Source of the DNA: Zopfochytrium polystomum | Lineage: Eukaryota > Chytridiomycota > Chytridiomycetes > Chytridiales > Chytridiaceae | NCBI GenBank assembly: GCA_025765615.1 | Contig: JAIVFJ010000135.1 | Span: forward strand, 1 to 64,000 | Direction: 5' to 3' | DNA length: 64,000 bases | Part shown: positions 1 to 12,360 of the stretch, piece after piece | Layout: each line of letters opens with the position of its first letter | How positions within the stretch are numbered: the stretch's first letter is position 1 | The notes under the pieces: generated by a model | The model's database searches: none | Told to the model about the DNA's origin: nothing | The model's input: the letters and a program-made list of their open reading frames with translations, nothing else | Translations under genes and position numbers: made by a program

Positions 1-62
1 GGGGGACCTGTCCCATCCCTCAAGTGAATTATTGTTTCCAATACAATCATCACTCCTCTCAG

Positions 63-2953
63 TTCCTTGTCTGCCTTGTCCTGTCCTGCCCTGTTCCTGA
101 CAAGTTTGGCTGAATTGGAGAACTGGTTGTCTCCCCTGTCTGAGTTCATGGATCTTGAGAGGGAGGCTCTCCTGAAGAATGTGCTTTCTGGATCCAGGGT
201 GTGGCTGCTCAAGCGAGTGTTCAAGTTTCTTTCTCCAGATGATCGCTCTGCTGCCAGCGCCAACAGGGTGATGTGGTTGAAAGGCGTGGCTGGAGTGGGC
301 AAGACTGTGATGGCAGCCATGGTCTCCAGGGAGCTGCAGGCCCAGGGAATGCTTGGGGGCTTGTTCTTTTGCAAGCATGATGACGAGCGTCGCAGCAGTG
401 CTCGAAACCTGGTCTTGACTCTTGTGTTTGGTCTTGCAAAGTTCAGTCTTCAGTATGGAGAGATTCTGCTTCAAGTCAAGCGAGACAATCCAGATATTCT
501 GTCCAGATCTGTGTTTGAGATGATGAAAGTATTGCTTGTTCAGCCATTGAAGAAGGTTGTTGAAAGCAAGAAGCTGAATGTACCTGTGGTCCTCGTTGTG
601 GATGCCCTGGATGAGTGTGGAGCCATTGGAAAGAGAAATGAGATTCTTGCAGTCTTTCAGGAACTGAACAGGCTGCTTCCTGATAATGTGAAGATGCTGG
701 TGACTGGACGCCCTGAAGCAGATATTGTGAAAGCCTTTGAGAAGATTCCTTTTGAGGAGATTGAACCAACTGCAGAGGAGAACACTCAGGACCAGATTGA
801 CTTCACAAGGAATTATCTCAGAACCTTGAGCATGAAGCAATCTGTGATTGATGAGGGATCTGAGATTCTGGTGTCAAAGTCTGCTGGAATTTTTGTCTGG
901 CTTGTGACTGCTTGCACTTATTTGCGGAAATTAGAGACTGAAGAAATCACTCTTGAGCAAATTAAAGACCTTCCCGAGGGTGACAAGATGGATGGAAGCA
1001 TTGACTTGATGTATGACAGAATATTCAATGGCATTCTTCAGTCTACCAAAGAGAGTTTCTTGGAAAATCTTCTTTGTGCTGTGTTGTCCATCATTGTTCT
1101 TGCCTATGAACCTCTGACTGCAGCAGCCATTGTCTCTCTGCTGGACAGGGAGAAACCTGAAAATGTGATGAGGTGCATCCGGATGCTTGATCCTATCCTT
1201 GTGCTCGATGGTTCCACCAAGAAGATTAGGATTTTCCACAAATCTGTTAAAGACTACCTAATTACTCCTGAAAGATGCAGGTTGTCTCTTCAGATTGACT
1301 CGAAAAGTAGCCACTCTGAATTTGCAAGGCTGTGCATCAGTGCAATGGACAAGAATCTGAAATTTAATATGTGTGATCTGCCATTCTCAGAATTCCATTC
1401 TGAGATTCCTGATTTTGATAAGAAAGTGCAGAAAGGAATCCCTGAGCATGCCAGATATGCAGTGAAGCACTTCTGGGAGCACTGCTTTGACTCCTCAGTG
1501 AAAACTACCAGCGAGTTTAATGAAGTGGAAGAGAAGCAACCCTCAGAGGCATTGTCACCCAAACAAGACACAAAGGCCAAAGGAAAGAAATCATTTTTCA
1601 ATTTTTTCAAGAAGCATAGCAGAGCAAAAGATGTCGCCCAGGCAAGTACACAAATGAAGAAAGATCCAGTCAAAAGTGCTGCGCCTCTGTTCGTGACTTC
1701 CTTCAGCAAATTCCTTCAGATTGATCAGACTCTTTTTGCAGAATTGCAAACATTTCTTGTGCAACACGGACATCACTACTTGGAAGCATGCAGCTTGCTA
1801 GACTCACTCCATTTCGTGATTCCTGCCATGACAAAGCTCCAGATTCTTGCCCCTATTCCTGAAAAGAAACGATTGTACACCCTGATGGAAGACATGAAAA
1901 GGGTTTTGCAAAAGTTTTTCATTCCACTCCAGGCATCTGCATTGCAAGTTTACTTCACTGCTGTTCCGTTCTCCCCAAGTGACTCTGAATTTTTTAAAAC
2001 ATTCTTTCAGCAAGTGCCTGGAAGTGTGTCATGCACCAAAGTTGTGAAGGGACAACCAAAATCTTGGCCTTCTTGTTTGAATATTCTTGAGGGACACTCT
2101 GGTCATGTCAAATCTGCAGCATTCAGTCCTGATGGGCAGTTTGTTGTGTCTGGAAGTGATGACTGCACAGTCAGGATTTGGAATGCTTCCACTGGCCAGG
2201 AGCTGAATAAGCTGGAGGGACACTCCAGTTGGGTCACCTCTGCAGCATTCAGTCCTGATGTACAGTTTGTCTGGGAGTGATGATGAGACAGTCAGGATTT
2301 GGAATGCTTCCACTGGTCAGGAGCTGAATAAGCTGGAGGGACACTCACGTTCTGTTACCTCTGCAGCATTCAGTCCTGATGGGAAATTTGTTGTGTCTGG
2401 AAGTGAAGACACGACAGTCAGGATTTGGAATGCTTCCACTGGTCAGGAGCTGCATAAGCTGGAGGGACATACTGATTCTGTCTGGTCTGCAGCATTCAGT
2501 CCTGATGGGCAGTTTGTTGTGTCTGGAAGTTATAACAGGACAGTCAGGATTTGGAATGCTTCCACTGGCCAAGGGCTGCATGAGCTGGATGGTTTTCAAT
2601 TTACAATGTCTTCTGGATTTAGTGCCGATGGGCAATATGTTGTTTTGAAGGACAGAAATGACAAAAGACTATTTGTCAAGCTTAGAACAGCATTGCCGGC
2701 GGACAGAAGCAATATCACACTCACAAGTCCAAGCCTGGCACACAATTTTAGTTCACGTAATTTGTCAGGACAGCTACTGCAGAGTGGGGAAGGGGTTCTT
2801 GAATCTGTGATAAGTGATGGTGTTTGGTTCAACTTCAATGTCACAAAAGTCTGTTTCTGGCTTCCACCTGAATCTCGTGGTAATTTCCAGCTCCTCTCAA
2901 GGCAAAATATGTTTACTTTGGGTCAAGGCCCTTCTTCTATCATACAATTTTGA
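63..2953 (+). pseudogene. NACHT-WD40 (NLR-like) gene, 5' partial, frame broken
   Basis: STAND-type signalling ATPase of the kind used in fungal non-self recognition (HET-D/E-like architecture). The frame opens after a pyrimidine-rich stretch ending in AG at 61-62, so this looks like an internal exon and the 5' end lies outside the window; the first in-frame ATG is at 148. Walker A reads GVAGVGKT (codons near 290-315) and the Walker B region reads VVLVVDALDECG (near 590-620). A helical middle section and a Lys-rich linker (about 1560-1690) follow, then WD40 repeats of exactly 126 bp starting at 2086, 2212, 2333, 2459 and 2585. The 2212 unit is only 121 bp: five bases are missing near 2268, which brings a TGA at 2278. 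The reading continues in another frame to 2953. Either a real pseudogene or a recent lesion; the rest of the frame is intact. Confidence 0.85.
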
Positions 2954-3189
2954 TCAGATATTGACTCTTTCTCTTTTTTTTACTCTGTTTTTCTGTATTT
3001 TTTGCCTTTTTTCAAAGGCATTGTTGTTGAATTTGAAGAAGGCAGTGTTGTTGAATTGGAAGAAAATAAAATAATTATTCCTTTGGTCAGTGTGACATTG
3101 TAAGTCCTTTTGCTGCATATTGCAACCAAATATGCTTAACAAATAATACTCATTTCAGTAATACCAAATTTATCATTTTCTTTTATTAA

Positions 3190-4038
3190 AGATTACCTCA
3201 AAGGCACCCCTGAACACAGCTTAGTCTACACAGCAGGTGTCTCCACCCTCACCGGATTCGGCAGAAAAGACTACAATGGGCCGCACCCAGACGAGCTGGA
3301 TGGTTGGAAACTCATCAACTACTCCGATGCTGACTTTGGAGGCACACCCTGCGACTGTTGTTCCACCACTGGTTACATAACCACACTCTCTGGGGCTGCC
3401 ATCTCTTGGAAAAGCCATGTTCAGAAAACTCTTGCTCTCTCCACCTCGAAGCTGAGTACATGGCCATCTCATCAACTGCACAAGAGGTCATTTGGCTCCG
3501 TCAGTTGCTGAAGGATCTCAGTCACAGTCAGGCCACGTCATCCATCATCTTTGAGGATAACACCAGCTGCATTTCTGTTGCCAAAAGTCAAAAGATGACG
3601 GACCAAATCAAGCATATTGACATTCGTCACCATTTTATCCCAGAGCAGGTTGCGGCAAAGGTCCTGGACGTCGTACATGTTGCTGGCCAGCACATGATTT
3701 CCGACATTCTAACAAAACCTTCCCAGTTGCACGCTTCCAGACATTGGTCCCTCACATGGGACTCCAGTAGCCTTGGCAAGAACAGCGGATGGGAATGTTG
3801 TGAACAAGAATGCTACGTCCTTGCCTTGCCCTGTTTTGTGTCCTTCACCTTTTCTTCTCCTTTCCTTTTTCTGATTCTCCTTAAATTCGTTTTCCCACAT
3901 CATGGGAACTTCTTCATCTCTGATCACTGTGCAGGTACTGTTCCCATGATGTCGTTACCGCTCCATTCATATTCTTACAATACATGGGCACTTATTCATC
4001 TCTGATCACTGTGCAGGTTGTCTCACTCCCGCACAACA
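3190..4038 (+). mobile_element. Decayed Ty1/copia retrotransposon, 3' end
   Basis: The segment encodes the C-terminal part of a copia polyprotein: end of reverse transcriptase and RNase H. Recognisable pieces are YSDADFGG, the SGAAISWKS stretch, EAEYMA, and the closing block with DIRHHFI and DILTKP. The frame changes once, near 3450, just before EAEYMA, and no 5' part is visible, so the copy is dead. A putative 3' LTR follows directly at 3796. Family assignment rests on the RNase H motif order; no capsid, protease or integrase remains in the window. Confidence 0.85.
3796..4038 (+). repeat. Putative copia 3' LTR (243 bp)
   Basis: Begins TGTTGTG and ends CACAACA, a perfect 7-bp terminal inverted repeat of the TG...CA type, placed right after the RNase H region and a purine-rich tract (about 3780-3795) that could be the polypurine tract. 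A stretch of about 22 bp reading TCATCTCTGATCACTGTGCAGG occurs twice inside it, near 3915 and 3996. The matching 5' LTR is not in the window, so the ends are inferred from the inverted repeat. Confidence 0.65.
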
Positions 4039-4484
4039 CACCGTCATACCCATCTTTGGAAACAGCATTCGCTACCTCGGGGACGCGAACATTTTGATCC
4101 ATCTTCTTCTCAGTGATTGCGCTTTTCCACCCTTGTCATTAAGAAGCAGCTCATACCCACCTCGGCCGGCTAGGAGTACGACGCAGTAAGTTGAAAACTT
4201 TTGATTGTGTTTCGTGTGCCATATAGGTTGCACTTTGCCAATCAGTTGATGCATGTTGGTGTGTATGCGCTGGGCGGTGGCTGTGAGGCAGCAATCGTTT
4301 TGGGCAGACTCACACTGGTGGGGTAGTATCATGTGTGGGTGAGAATATGGCAGCAGCAACAGTAGCAACAGCAGCAGCAGCCTGGCTTCAGTGCATGCGA
4401 GAGCAGCCGCTATGCAATCAGAAGAAGAAGTCGTGTGACGGGAGAAGCCAGCAGCAAAAAGCAATGGATTAAAGATTTGACATG
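4039..4484. other. Intergenic, no gene seen
   Basis: No convincing coding region. Holds an imperfect CAG/CAA-type trinucleotide run near 4352-4383. Confidence 0.5.
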
Positions 4485-5664
4485 TGTGAGACTACACTGA
4501 GGTCTCAGTGATAAGGTCTAGGGATTTTATTTGCAAAAACAAGCATACCTGTCATAAAACCGCAAGGATCAGGACCCCTATTATTGCTCCCAGTTCTTTA
4601 GTTTCCAAGGCGTTATCAAAGTGTATTTGCGGCTAACCTGTCTTTATTATTGGGCCTGCTTTTACTACTTTCGTCTTAACAGTTTCCGTTGCACCAGGGT
4701 TTCTCAACATATTTTCTTTTTCTGTGACTAACGGAGACTGCCCGACTGCCTAGGGATGGGGTGCCTGACAGGCTGTACCGACAGCCCGCCTAATTTATTA
4801 TTTATTTTTGGCACTTGTACATACATGCATAGGGTTGGGGGGGACTTAGAGCATTTGTGGTGGATGCTCCAAGTCAGGGGGGTTGACTTGTCAATTTTCT
4901 CTCTCTCTGTTTTTGGGCCATTTCTCTTTTTCCTTTTTTCTTCAATCTGATTTCTGTCCTTTGGCACCAATACAGAGTCCCTTCAAATCCATCTGGCTCG
5001 CGACGATGAGGGTTGTGAGAGGTGGTACGCACCCAGGTGAGTACACGGTCCCTTCGGGGGCTCCTCTTAAGGGGCCGCAGGTGGGGAATGCAGCGGGCCC
5101 CACCACCAACTGTGTGACACTGCTGGCTCTTTGTTGGAGTGAGGATCACAGGCACTCACCCGCTGTGACGACGGCGGTGGTGGTGGCAATGACAACGGCG
5201 TTGTTGTCCCCAACCTTCCTGTCCCCACGAGGGTGTTGGTGGCCCTGCTTGGTGTAGCCCCTGACACCTGAGAGTTTGATCTACGAGTGCTTGCCTCAGT
5301 TCTATTGCTGTGAGAGTGAGATGAGTGAGTACGAGTGCAATGTGATAAAGCCTGTTGGTCGAGTGATGGTGCCGACACAGCCTGGCGGGGTGCGTGTACG
5401 ATCGCAGGTGTTTCCGCGTGCGAGTTCGCTGCTGGCAACCTTCCGACCCCTACATAGTCGACTCCCTTCCCTCTCTCCCCCCCATCGCTGGCGACGACGA
5501 GTTCTCCCGCAGCACCGTCCGCGATGAGGGGCGCTAGGTCGCGCCCTGTCCGTCCCGTTGCTATTAACCGCTCCTGTTGTGTTTGAGATTAGGTTCCTGA
5601 GATAAAACCCCCCGTTTCTCTCTTCTCTCTCTTTATTCTGCAGTTGTGTTGCGCCCTCGGGACA
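4485..5664 (+). repeat. LTR-like dispersed repeat, copy 1
   Basis: About 1.18 kb that recurs in the same orientation at 26121-27297. Both copies start TGTGAGACTACACTGAGG and stop being alike after a TTGTGTTGCGCCCTC block. Near the 3' end both carry TGAGATAAAA followed by a pyrimidine-rich tract and TTTATTCTG, which resembles an LTR polyadenylation region. This copy starts TGT and may end ACA at 5664. Long frames inside are poorly conserved between copies and are not called as genes. Solo LTR is the best guess; a non-LTR or DNA repeat is not excluded. Confidence 0.65.
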
Positions 5665-7837
5665 GACACGCCCAAATGTTTCGACCATTGAGTATTTCAA
5701 TTTGAGCTGATACAGAAGAGGCTTCGTGGATTCCAGCCCGCTCTGGACGGCGCCGACTGCTCGTGCTTCAAAGTCGAAGCCGATACAGTGTGTTGGAGGC
5801 GGGGAGGCCACTATGGGTTCCCGAGTGCACTCACCGCCTCCAAATCGGAGCAGCGCCGCCTCGGCTTCAGTTGTACCTCGCACGGAAAGAATTTTCACTA
5901 AGTTAATGTGGTGGATGCATTATGTAATATGAGACAAAAGTACATCGCATGAAAATACTTCGTTTGGCCGTCACACGCACTAAGACTCGCATCAGTGGGT
6001 GCACGGAATGCTACATGAGCTTCAGGCTAATATGAGAAAGCTTGGACAATAAAAGGCCTTGGGATCGCTCCACCGCAGCCCAAGACTTTCGAGACGGCAT
6101 CATGATGCCGTCGTCCGTCCGCAACAGGAAAAGCAGATAAAACTGTGTTCACTCTAACTTTCTTGAGCATTTGTGGAGCATTCATCAACGCCTGGAACTT
6201 CAAGTGTTTTCGGGCAGAGCTGGAGGACAGTCGTTCTCCCTTTCAGACAAGTAAGCGAATCAATGAGACTTCATCAAGTCAAACACTCAAACCTTTCTTT
6301 TCTTCAAGACCATCCCAAAGTAATCATCAGAGATACTAACAGATACATCTCCTTTTTTCAGGGAGGAGAGAAGCTCTGTGAGTCTTCCAGCCGCACTTTT
6401 GTCCACTCATCCAATATAACAGAAGAAAAATCATGAGGTGATTCGATATTTAGTTGTTTAATGAGTCCTTTATGGAGCGCGGACGAGGGATATTTGTCTA
6501 TCGCTAGAGCCCCACCGCTCTCCAGATCTGAATTAATCAGTTGCAAAATTGCGTCCTTGACGTGCTGCCGCCTAAGAACTTGTAAGAAAGTGCGCTAATG
6601 TCTGAATTTTCTGCAAACATTTCATGGCAGCCAACTACTGTGCGTTTTTATGATCTTGCTTCTCCTCGAGACTTCGCATACCCGCCAGCTTCCCCCTCAC
6701 AAGAGCCTATCTGGAAAAGCATGGGGGGTCTGGGTATCTGTTACTCAAGGCCTAGGGTTCAAGTCACGATGCCAGCTGTTGAAGGCAACAAGAAAGAGTA
6801 CGGTCTTGAATCACAAGGAGTAGTGCGGTGGAGATGCCTGACGACCCTGTAAGTCTGTAGTGCATGGGGTGGGTTTGCCGAGGTGATACCTGGACATAGT
6901 CTATAACGGTTTACCGTTGATGGTGCTTTCTCTTCCCGTCAGCCCTTTGGGGCTGGAACAATATAAAAAAAAAAAAAGCATACCCACCAGCTTCACAAGC
7001 GAGTTGATTATGAACGAACGCGCAAAGGCTGCCAACGGAATCAAATCGATCCAACACTTTCATAGCATTCTGGATGACCGGACCTAAACGAAATTTGTAA
7101 GGTCTCCCCACAGTGGAAATTGTGATGGTGTGGGCCTTGAAGACTCCCACAATCAGTCTGGAGTGTCGAGGGGAGGCTGGTTGGTGGTGCTGCCAAACAG
7201 AGGCAGGTGACACTGAGCAGGTTTTTTTTTTTTTGGTTTTTCTAACTACACCAGGCAGTGATTGCTTTGTCAAAGCATAGCAAACCTTTGAACGGAGAGA
7301 AACCCTCTTTTTTTGAACGAACGGGGGACTCCAAGGGAGTTTGCTGCTCTTTTCCACAGCCAGTTGTTGTTGTTTCAGCGTTTGTGTCCTTTCAAGTTGA
7401 TGCGGAAGGGAATTGATGTGTTGGTGGAAGAAACATTTTGATGATTGGAGCGACTTTCTTTCTTTCCGCTTGAAAAGAAGAAAAGGGGAGAGCTGCTTGT
7501 TGGGACGGTTGCTTGCAACTTCAGCGAGTTCGCGCGCTATGGACTTGAGCATGAGATCCACTGCTGCCACGGCGGGAGAGCGATTGAGCGAAAGTAATTG
7601 TCAGCCACATAAAACGCGCCTAGTTTTTGGTCACTTACTTTGGCACAATCTTCCAATACGATCTACCGCTGATACCGCTCATAAATCACAAACAATTCGT
7701 TTGTCCGCGTCAGTCCAGTTACCGCGTCAGCGAGGATCTGCGTCGACGGGATCGGGTACGGCATGTCGGGCGAGAGCTGCGAGGCTGGATGGGTCCAGCA
7801 GTTTTCTGGAAAACATTCCGTCCAGACTCTCGCCCTG
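5665..7837. other. Intergenic, no supported gene
   Basis: No frame has recognisable domains or splice support. A minus frame at 6911-7570 (219 codons) crosses poly-T runs and is probably chance. A perfect palindrome lies at 6093-6112. The sequence AGGGTTCAAGTCACG near 6757 matches a Pol III B-box but no tRNA fold was found around it. Confidence 0.5.
6093..6112. repeat. Perfect 20-bp palindrome
   Basis: GACGGCATCATGATGCCGTC is its own reverse complement. It lies about 45 bp downstream of a TATA-like ACAATAAAAGG near 6047. No gene was identified downstream, so any role as a protein-binding site is a guess. Confidence 0.6.
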
Positions 7838-9870
7838 ATGCAGCCTCCTCATCCACCACCCGTCATCGCCGCCGTCGTCCTCGACTACCTCAGCGATTTC
7901 CGCGATCGGTTCCATTTCGCGACGCTCTACCAACTAAAGCACCACCAAGCGGCCACGCTCGTCAAACTCTACGATCGCGGCCACAATGACGACAAGGGCA
8001 GCAACGACGACGTCGACAACAACGAGAACAACAAGAACAACGGAAGTGACCACAATCTTGAGGTGCAGGAGGCCAACAACAGACGACACGCGACACTGGC
8101 AGCCGCCAGTGACAACGAACGTCGCCGCCGCTACGCTCTCTCTGCTGCAGTCCCCTCTTCTGGCACAGCCGTCGCCGCCGCCGCCATCACCACCGCCGAT
8201 GCCTCCGCCACCACCATCCTGCCTGCAACCCCATCACCGCCGCTGTCCCAAAGATTCGACCCTAGACCCACCATGAACCATCAACCCAACCGCCACCCCA
8301 TCCGCGGTCGCTGCGTGATGGAAGCCGCTAGCGCGCGCCGCGACCCCGCGATGCTAGACTGCCTGCTGACGTACGGACGCAGCCAGCTCGCGATTGTCGA
8401 CTGCGGGTGGGTGGAGGGCGGTGGCCGCATCAACCGCCTCCGCCGCCGCCGCCGGTGATCTGGCGGCCCAAGAACAAGCAAAAAATGGGCCGCCAGATCG
8501 TGGAGGCGACGGCGGTGCATTTTGACCGGCGGTCGCCGCTCGTTGTGGCGAGTCAGGGCGGGAACGTCAATGTCCTCGCGCGGTGGGCTGTTCCTGATGA
8601 GGAGGAGGGTGACGGTGGCGGCGATGCGAATACAGAGGGCGTCGTGGCGGGGCTGGGGCGCGCGTTGAGGGCGGCCGTAGCCATGAAGGGCAAAAAGTTC
8701 CGAAAGCAGCCGTCGGTCGATAGACGTATTATACAAGAAGCCCTTGAGCTGGCGGCGGATCACGGTCACATCGAGGTTCTCCAATGGTGGTGGGACGCTT
8801 GGATCTCGCGCGAGGCAGGCACAGCGGCTGTTTGGAGCGTGCAGCCTGTGAACGTGGACTTGATGAGATCGACTCTGCCGGTGCTGCAATGGCTGGATGA
8901 GCACGGGTTTGCGCTGGCCGCCTCGGCATCGATGGTGGATGTGGCGAGCAAGTTTGGCCGCACAGACGTAGTGGCGTGGTGGCTGCGGCGCTGTGGCGTT
9001 GTCGACGGCAGCGACAGCAGCGACCGCGAGAACTCGACTCCCCGACCACGCCTAAATTACACCGAGGCGGCGGTAGACGGCGCGAGCAAATATGGCAACG
9101 TTTCGATGCTGCAGCTGTGGCGAGACAGCGGGTACCCAATGCGATACACATACAAGGCTTTGGATTACGCGAGCGAGAACGGGCACGTCGGAGCACTTCA
9201 GTGGTGGAAAGACAGCGGGCAGGCGCTGCAGTACTCGAGGTTGGCGCTCTCGTGGGCGTGCGCGAACGGACACGTCGACGTCCTGCAGTGGTGGAAGGAG
9301 TCTGGTCTGGAATTGAAGCACTACGACGACCTCCTCGATCGAGCGAGCACCCACGGGCAGGTCGCGGTCCTGCGTTGGCTCAAGGATTCCGGGATCGCTT
9401 GGACGTACACGTGCCGTGCGATGGACTACGCCAGCGCAAGGGGCCACGTGGCGGTGTTGCAGTGGTGGAAAGAGAGCGGGGCCGAGCTGGCGTACTCGGA
9501 GGAGGCGCTGCAGTACGCGATTGTTCGGCGGGAGCTCGGCGCACTGGAATGGTGGGTGGAGTCTGGGCTTCCCTTAAAATACTCGATTCGTACAGCAAAG
9601 GCCGCCTTTGACGCAGGGCTCCTGTCGGTGCTGCAAAAGTGGCGCGAGCGCGAACAACGAACCACCACCAACGGGTACGAAACTCCGCAGAGCGGGCCGG
9701 AGTTTTTGCAAGCCTTGGACGATTTGGGGAGATGGATCACATTGCTACCGCCGCCGCCGGCCAGTTCACCGCGCTCGCCCCAAACTTTGTCCTACTCTCC
9801 CTCTTCTGACCCAAGCGACTCTCCGACGTCGCCGACACACTCTCCTTGCAGTTCCCCATTACTTCCATAG
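7838..9870 (+). CDS. Ankyrin-repeat protein with WW-rich repeats
   Basis: Predicted 656-residue protein in two exons, 7838-8410 and 8473-9870. Joining them across a 62-nt GTGGAG...CAAG intron restores one frame. The start at 7838 (MQPPHPPPVIAAVVLDYLSD) was preferred to an upstream ATG at 7763 because the preceding residues look non-coding. The N-terminal part is followed by a low-complexity Asn/Asp and Ala/Thr stretch. From about residue 300 come repeats of about 33 residues built on the pattern ASxxGHVxVLQWWKxSG. These are degenerate ankyrin repeats of a type expanded, as far as I recall, in chytrid and blastoclad genomes. Likely a binding scaffold; partner unknown. The donor site is weak, so a frame error instead of an intron remains possible. 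Confidence 0.8.
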
Positions 9871-10170
9871 CCTTTGAGTCTTGTCTCTCCACCACCCATT
9901 CACTATACCATTTGTATGTGCGATGTCGATCCACTTTCAGTTTTGTGAACTCTCCCCAACAGATGCAAACTGCTCAATCCATTTTTCTGTGTTCGTCATC
10001 GCTCCAACAAGTGCTTCGACACCTTGCCTTTCTGCGATAGTTAACGTACTCGCCGGCGCCGCCACAGCCGCCGGTCGCCTACAGCAAGCACCTGTTCACT
10101 GGCGGGCAGGGTAGGCCCTGGGTGTCACAAGGCGACGGGGAAGTCCTGGACGAACAGGTGCTTTTCCATT

Positions 10171-10203
<33 letters not shown>

Positions 10204-11041
10204 TTGCTCGTTCAATCACCAACTCCGTGGGGTGGCAATCCAACTTTTCTCCCGCGCCGCGCGCGCGAACGAAATAGAGACGACCGGGCCTCCTGCCGTG
10301 CAGCGGCGGCAAAGAGCAGAACTGATCACTCGCCGACAGGCGTGCTCTTCAGCGTGAACGGCACCTCGCCCGCGGCCAATTCACCTTGGAGTTTTCGTTC
10401 TTGCAAAAGTGATGTGACCCCGATGATTCTTTTAGAAAAATATATATTACAAGGGCGCCAACAGAGCAGCACCCACTTTGCCTCTTTTTTTTTTGGACGT
10501 TTCCACAGAATCGTTCCTCCACATACTAGAAGCAAAACGAGCGAATTGGAGAAGTTTATCCGCCTTTGGGAGGCGGGGGGGCCGAGGCCGAGAACATCTT
10601 GGTGGACCCCACCTGCAGATGACGGAAAAGAAAAGCGGACCCAGCTACTCTCCCTTGCAAATCTTCGGTATCGTAAACTGGGAATGCAGAAAAAACGATC
10701 CTTGTTGGAGCATCGCGTTACTGCGCTGGCCGTGTGTGGATTGTGTGCAGTAAAACCTATTCAGGCACCCGATCAGTTTTGGGGTATTTCTATGCACACG
10801 CATTGTGCGATCGTTATTCCCAACAGGCGCGAATTCGAGTCATTCTTTTCTTCTATTTAGAGTGAATCGGGGATGTGCACAAGGATTTTCACTCCAACTT
10901 TCAACAAGATTACAGGTATAGGTAAACCGAACATTATCAACAAAAAGAAAAAAAAGAATGCATCAAAAAAGGGAGAGGGGTGACGCGAGTGAAGTGACCA
11001 AGCCCACACCGCTCCCCTTCCTCGGCCCGGATCGGGCGCTC
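9871..11041. other. Intergenic with long poly-T
   Basis: No supported gene. A poly-T run covers about 10168-10200. The frame at 10204-10860 (218 codons) shows no domain or splice signals and is treated as chance. Confidence 0.45.
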
Positions 11042-11610
11042 TCATCTCTTGCCGACCTTACCGGCGGCCTTGGGGCCTTACCGGCGGTCTTCTCCGTCTT
11101 CTCGACGGTCTTGACGACACCGACAGCCACGGTCTGGCGCATGTCACGGACCGCGAAGCGGCCGAGGGGCAGGTACTCAGCGTACGACTCGACGCACATG
11201 GGTTTGGTGGGGACCATCTTGACGATAGCGACGTCGCTGGACTTTTTTTTTTTTTCGGGTTATCCTCGATATTCTTGTTTGTCCTGCGATCGAGCTTCTC
11301 GAACAGCTCGGCAAACTTGCAGGCGATGTGCACGGTGTGGCAATCGAGGACGGGCGACAGGACGATGACTTGGGAGGTGAACGAGGCGGTCTCCTTTGCG
11401 GGGTCGTTTTTGGCGTCGGAGGCGACGTTCCCGCGGCGGATGTCCTTGACGGAGACGTTTTTGACGTTCAAGCCGACGTTGTCCGCGACGCCTTCGGCGA
11501 GGGACTCGCGGTGCATTTCGACGGACTTGACTTCGGTGGAGACGGCGACGGGGGCAAAGGAGACGACCATCCCCTGGTTTGATGACGCCGGACTCGACGC
11601 GGCCGACGGG
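11042..11610 (-). pseudogene. Truncated EF-1alpha pseudogene
   Basis: Matches the second half of translation elongation factor 1-alpha, from the [15 protein letters not shown] segment to the C-terminal Lys-rich tail. Damage seen: 5' truncation (no GTPase domain); a frame change just after GVIKPG; loss of two residues in the EGV-DNVG loop; loss of ten residues between QVIVL and SPVLDCHT; a poly-A run replacing codons near 11245; and a further frame change just before the stop TGA at 11042-11044. Too much damage for sequencing error alone. The functional copy must be elsewhere in the genome. Confidence 0.88.
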
Positions 11611-12360
11611 GACGGTGCAGTCTCGCATCTCTCTGTGGCTATCTCTATCTCTTCAGTTCATTAGTCATGCCGCAATGGTTGCAGAGGCAGATTCCTCCCT
11701 CGCAATCGCGATTCATTTGCTGGTCGACTTTGTGAGTGTTGGAATTCTCTTCCGCATCAAAAGTTATCCTGTGTGACTGGGCAGAATATATTGACTCGAG
11801 GAAGCTTAAGCATTCACGGATACACCAAAGCATCGCTGATACACACTTTTGAGAGGTCAGACCATGAGATACACTTTCCTTGAAAGATACGGGAATGGCT
11901 TGTTGGGAAGTTGTGGACTCGTCGTTTGAGTCGGGGTTAGGAGGAGATCACCGCAGTTGGGTGAGTTTTTCCCTTCGGCTTCTGGAGCGCGGAAGCCGAG
12001 AAACCTGTCCGGAAGAAACGGATTGAACCTCGAGGGTGTCATTTTATTCATTGGGCATTGTTGGTTTTCTCTCCATTATCATTGTGGAGAGAGAGAGTGA
12101 AGGAGGTTGGATGAGAGGAAGAACTACGTCAAAAGTAAAAAGGAAAAGGAACGTTAAAAAAAGGAGAGGGTGAATATTTTGCCTGGGACGTGGAAAAGGG
12201 AGGAGAGCGATGAAGAAAAGGAAGAAGAAACGACTGTGGGGTATAAACAAGAAAAGAAGGGCGAAAAGAAGGGGGAGCCAGTCGTTTCGAGAACGTGAAT
12301 AGGAGCGATATGATCGTGATAGTGGAAATCATTTCAGACTTGAATAGGGCAGTTGTTGTA
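11611..12360. other. Intergenic, purine-rich
   Basis: No gene recognised. The 12060-12300 part is strongly A/G-rich on the plus strand. Confidence 0.45.

Noticed and set aside
4485..5664. Possibility that this repeat is the 3' LTR of the copia element at 3190
   Set aside because: A better LTR with exact inverted ends (3796-4038) directly follows the RNase H region, and 4485 lies 450 bp beyond it.
6911..7570. 219-codon minus frame
   Set aside because: Runs through poly-T/A tracts giving KKKK and FFFF; no family signature.
10204..10860. 218-codon plus frame
   Set aside because: No domain, no splice context, begins beside a poly-T run; composition looks random.
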